Origin: a bacterium HR20
Lineage (GTDB): Bacteria > Bacteroidota > Ignavibacteria > Kapaibacteriales > NICIL-2
DNA: 26,801 nucleotides
Direction: 5' to 3'
NCBI GenBank assembly: GCA_002898675.1
Contig: BEHW01000016.1
Span: 1 to 26,801 of the forward strand
Shown: one piece after another, positions 23,461 to 26,801 of the stretch
How the letters are laid out: each line of letters starts with the position of its first letter
How positions within the stretch are numbered: position 1 is the stretch's first letter
Notes under the pieces: generated by a model
Databases searched by the model: none
Seen by the model: only the letters and a program-made list of their open reading frames with translations
Told to the model about the DNA's origin: nothing
Position numbers and translations under genes: made by a program

Positions 23461-25113
23461 TCATTTGCCAATGATGATGACAGCGCGTTCGTGCAGCGTT
23501 TCGCTCGAGAGTGCGCTCGTAGCCTCCAGCAACAACACGTAAGCGCCAGCACCGACAGCAAATCCTGCATCGTTCCGTCCATCCCAGAGCAGCGCACCCT
23601 CCGCACCTGAGTACATACCATTGGCAAGCTGGCGAACAGGGAGCCCAGCAGCATCGAACACCCGTAGCGTGACGCGCGCGCTCTGCCATGGAAGCCGAAA
23701 CGTGATTGTAGTCTGCTGCAGTCGAGGATCGGTGCTGTGCGGCGAAAATGGATTCGGCGCTGCGCTCAGTTGGAGCAGTGATTGCTCTTGCGGAAGGATG
23801 CTATTGGGTGCCGCCGGCGTTCCGCCACGCTCCGAGGTTGAACTCGACCACGAAAGCCGATCAGCGCTCGGAAGCGATGGCATCAGTTTTTCGAGCGACC
23901 GGCCTTTTGTGTCTTTGAGTCCCCAGAAATGCCACGATGGTGTATAGCGCACAGAATCAATCACGCTGCCATCGGGATTAGCAAGCACAACAAGATCGCC
24001 ACTGTTGCCAAGTGACCAAGACGCTCGCAGAACAACACACTGTGAGCGTTCACGAAGCTCTGGGAACGTCGTCCAAATCCCGGTGTCCAGCGCAACCACA
24101 GCATAGCCACCTGGCGGTATCGGAATGGATGGAAGCACCGACTGCGGAGGAAGTTGGTCGCCGAGCAGAAGCCCGCCGAGCAAGAGAGTATCTGAGCTGG
24201 GGTTGGCAAGCTCGATGTACTCACTTTTCCCATCGAGCGGATCGTACATCAACTCGTTGATGACAAGCTGCTGCAGGCTCAGCGGCTGGAAGAACGTTGC
24301 GATTGCAGTGTCGTTCCACTTGCGTTGGTCATCTGCCAATGCAATTGCTTGGAGGAGGAATTCTCCAACGCCAAGCGCTGGAGTTAGTCCAACCTCGGCA
24401 AGCCCAAACGTGTGAGCAGAAGTCGCTGCTGGAGGTAGATATTCGATCGTCACGTGTCCGAGTTCATGCCAGCTTTCGCCAGTCGGCCGCCGAATGCGGA
24501 AGGCAATAGGAAGCTGCTCGAAAGTTGTTTTTCCGCGATTGGCCAGCTCGATCGTCAACGCCCGCCCTGCGTCCACGCGAAGGGAGCGCACCTGGACATC
24601 TCGTTCCACCAGGCTAAGCGAATTATCGTACCCACACGTTGCCGAGTCCGGAGCAATGCAGGCGCCGATGTTATCGCGCAGGTATCCTGGGCGGAGTGGG
24701 TCAATGCGTTCCAATGTGCGCCCGCGGATGCCCCAGCGCATGTCGTAATAGACCGAGTCGAGCACGACCGTATCCCGCGTCGCCAGAAAGATGCTCTCGG
24801 TGGTATTGTTGAGCGTAGGGAGGGCAACCTGGTAGAGTCGAGCGATGCCTGGAATGCGACGGAGGAGCTTGAGATCGTCAGTGTCACGCGTAAGTATTGC
24901 AAAGCCACGTGCTGGAACGACAACTCCACTGAGACTTGCACGAGAGGTGCGGTCGTAGATGTAGAGGTTCACGAGCGCAACGTCCGTATCCGATGGATTG
25001 TAGAGCTCGACCCATTCCGGCTCGCCGGTTGGCGGCACTGGCTGCAGTTCATTGATGACGACCTGTGCCGACAGCGTCGTCGCAAGACCTGCGATGAGCA
25101 ACAGCCGCAGCAT
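23461..25113 (-). CDS. Secreted protein with two lamin-tail domains and a C-terminal FlgD-Ig/T9SS-like domain
   Basis: The 550-residue product has a signal peptide (MLRLLLIAGLATTLSAQ, 1-17). The first lamin-tail domain is at about 18-150 ('VVINELQPVPPTGEPEWVELYNPS', then 'LDSVYYD'). A CARDB-like beta domain lies at about 165-275. The second lamin-tail domain is at about 283-437 ('VINELMYDPLDGKSEYIELANPSSDTL', 'GNSGDLVVL', 'SVRY', 'GRSLEK', 'GTPAAPN'). The C-terminal region (about 452-550) has 'PNPFSPHS', 'VTLRVFDAAGLPVRQL', 'LLWDGRNDAGFAVGAGAYVLLLEA' and a final 'RAVIIIGK'. That last module resembles the FlgD-Ig and type IX secretion C-terminal domains of FCB bacteria, suggesting export to or beyond the outer membrane. 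Function is unknown; lamin-tail domains often occur in extracellular nucleases or adhesive proteins, but no enzyme domain is seen. It begins 9 bases after the methionine-sulfoxide reductase gene. Confidence 0.8.
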   Translation of the reverse strand: MLRLLLIAGLATTLSAQVVINELQPVPPTGEPEWVELYNPSDTDVALVNLYIYDRTSRASLSGVVVPARGFAILTRDTDDLKLLRRIPGIARLYQVALPTLNNTTESIFLATRDTVVLDSVYYDMRWGIRGRTLERIDPLRPGYLRDNIGACIAPDSATCGYDNSLSLVERDVQVRSLRVDAGRALTIELANRGKTTFEQLPIAFRIRRPTGESWHELGHVTIEYLPPAATSAHTFGLAEVGLTPALGVGEFLLQAIALADDQRKWNDTAIATFFQPLSLQQLVINELMYDPLDGKSEYIELANPSSDTLLLGGLLLGDQLPPQSVLPSIPIPPGGYAVVALDTGIWTTFPELRERSQCVVLRASWSLGNSGDLVVLANPDGSVIDSVRYTPSWHFWGLKDTKGRSLEKLMPSLPSADRLSWSSSTSERGGTPAAPNSILPQEQSLLQLSAAPNPFSPHSTDPRLQQTTITFRLPWQSARVTLRVFDAAGLPVRQLANGMYSGAEGALLWDGRNDAGFAVGAGAYVLLLEATSALSSETLHERAVIIIGK

Positions 25114-25122
25114 TGCTTACCG

Positions 25123-25620
25123 CTATGACTGAGAATTCTCCAACATTTTGCAAGTGATTTGTCCAAGCCAGTACGCATCGTCCTCCGAAAATCGCCCGAC
25201 CGAGGGCGAGTCAAGATCGAGCACGCCAACGAGTGTATCGCCCTCGAGGAGTGGTACGACGATTTCCGAGCGTGATGCAGGATCGCACGCGATGTGATCC
25301 GGTTCGCTGGTGACGTCTCTGACGATGACCGTCTGCCGACGTGCAGCCGCGCGCCCGCAGATGCCGCGACCAATCGGAATTTCAACACATGCTGGCTTGC
25401 CCTGGAACGGCCCGACGATGAGCCGCTCGCCAACGAGACGATAGAAGCCGCACCAGTTGAGCGCTGGAAGGCTGTGGTAGAGTAAACTCGCAAGGTTCGC
25501 CATTGCGGCGATGCGCTCTGTCCCTGGAGGTATGAGGGAATCGGCAGCTGCGAGCACAGCACGGTAGCGCTCCTGTGGCGAAAGGTCTGTGCTTTCCACA
25601 ATGAGTGCTGCCTCGTGCAT
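25123..25620 (-). CDS. msrC: Free methionine-(R)-sulfoxide reductase (GAF-domain fRMsr)
   Basis: The product is 165 residues when started at the ATG at 25620; a GTG at 25647 would add nine residues. A single GAF domain fills the protein. The fRMsr signature is clear: 'NWCGFYRL' (55-62), 'GPFQGKPACVEIPIGRGICGRA' (70-91) and 'HIACDPASRSEIVVPL' (109-124). The three redox cysteines are Cys78, Cys88 and Cys112, with the same spacing (10 and 24) as Cys84, Cys94 and Cys118 of the E. coli enzyme. It reduces free L-methionine-(R)-sulfoxide using thioredoxin, a defence against oxidative stress. There is no obvious Shine-Dalgarno. A TAnnTTTG element lies 30 bases upstream. It is cotranscribed with the secreted lamin-tail gene. 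Confidence 0.9.
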   Translation of the reverse strand: MHEAALIVESTDLSPQERYRAVLAAADSLIPPGTERIAAMANLASLLYHSLPALNWCGFYRLVGERLIVGPFQGKPACVEIPIGRGICGRAAARRQTVIVRDVTSEPDHIACDPASRSEIVVPLLEGDTLVGVLDLDSPSVGRFSEDDAYWLGQITCKMLENSQS

Positions 25621-25649
25621 TGGAGGGTTTCCGCGTTGTGGTACCACCG

Positions 25650-25657
25650 CAAAAGTA
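25650..25657 (-). promoter_or_regulatory. TAnnTTTG promoter -7 element for the fRMsr gene
   Basis: The minus strand reads TACTTTTG, a perfect TAnnTTTG, ending 30 bases before the ATG at 25620. TTCG 21 bases upstream is a possible -33 element (consensus TTTG). It supports the ATG at 25620 over the GTG at 25647, which would lie only two bases from the element. Confidence 0.5.
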
Positions 25658-25658
25658 G

Positions 25659-26801
<1,143 letters not shown>

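Overview
This is a compact, fully coding stretch of a Gram-negative bacterial chromosome with moderately high GC. It carries 25 protein genes (two cut by the window edges), no RNA genes, no insertion sequences and no CRISPR array. Several traits point to the FCB group outside classical Bacteroidota, most like Ignavibacteria/Kapabacteria-type lineages. These are a DUF2723 membrane glycosyltransferase, a secreted lamin-tail protein ending in a FlgD-Ig/T9SS-like domain, and a recurrent TAnnTTTG promoter element of the Bacteroidota type, combined with genuine flagellar genes and visible Shine-Dalgarno sites. The taxonomic assignment is inference.

Layout. (1) 1-5202, forward: end of lepB, hemW, a DUF2723 protein O-glycosyltransferase-like protein, and a polyprenyl-phosphate glycosyltransferase. 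(2) 5175-6797, reverse: a cell-envelope protein with VWA-like, OmpA and SPOR domains. (3) 6961-8952, forward: fliL-fliM-fliN, preceded by a good sigma-28-type promoter. (4) 9031-11016, forward: panD, a GlmU-N-like nucleotidyltransferase, methylmalonyl-CoA epimerase and a Rieske protein, joined by three successive 4-base ATGA overlaps. (5) 10995-11864, reverse: panC. (6) 11977-18489, forward: bacilliredoxin, AI-2E/PerM-type membrane protein, a tyrosine recombinase with two catalytic residues replaced, N-acetylmuramoyl-L-alanine amidase and polyphosphate kinase 1, tightly coupled. (7) 18479-22753, reverse: an AddB-like Fe-S nuclease, then nuoJ-nuoK. (8) 22801-23391, forward: riboflavin synthase. 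(9) 23461-25620, reverse: free-methionine-(R)-sulfoxide reductase, then the lamin-tail secreted protein. (10) 25707 to the end, forward: 5' part of ligA.

Most genes are housekeeping: cofactors (pantothenate, riboflavin, heme delivery), respiration (NDH-1 subunits, Rieske), cell wall, motility, DNA repair and redox defence. No clear new defence or mobile system is visible. The observations most worth following are the degenerate recombinase inside a cell-envelope operon, the repeated TAnnTTTG element at a fixed distance from start codons together with a distinct sigma-28-like site before the flagellar genes, the DUF2723/donor-synthase glycosylation pair, the CheY-binding-type peptide on both FliM and FliN, the VWA-OmpA-SPOR fusion, and the detached nuoJK pair. 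Genes are packed so closely that three of the four convergent pairs overlap at their 3' ends.
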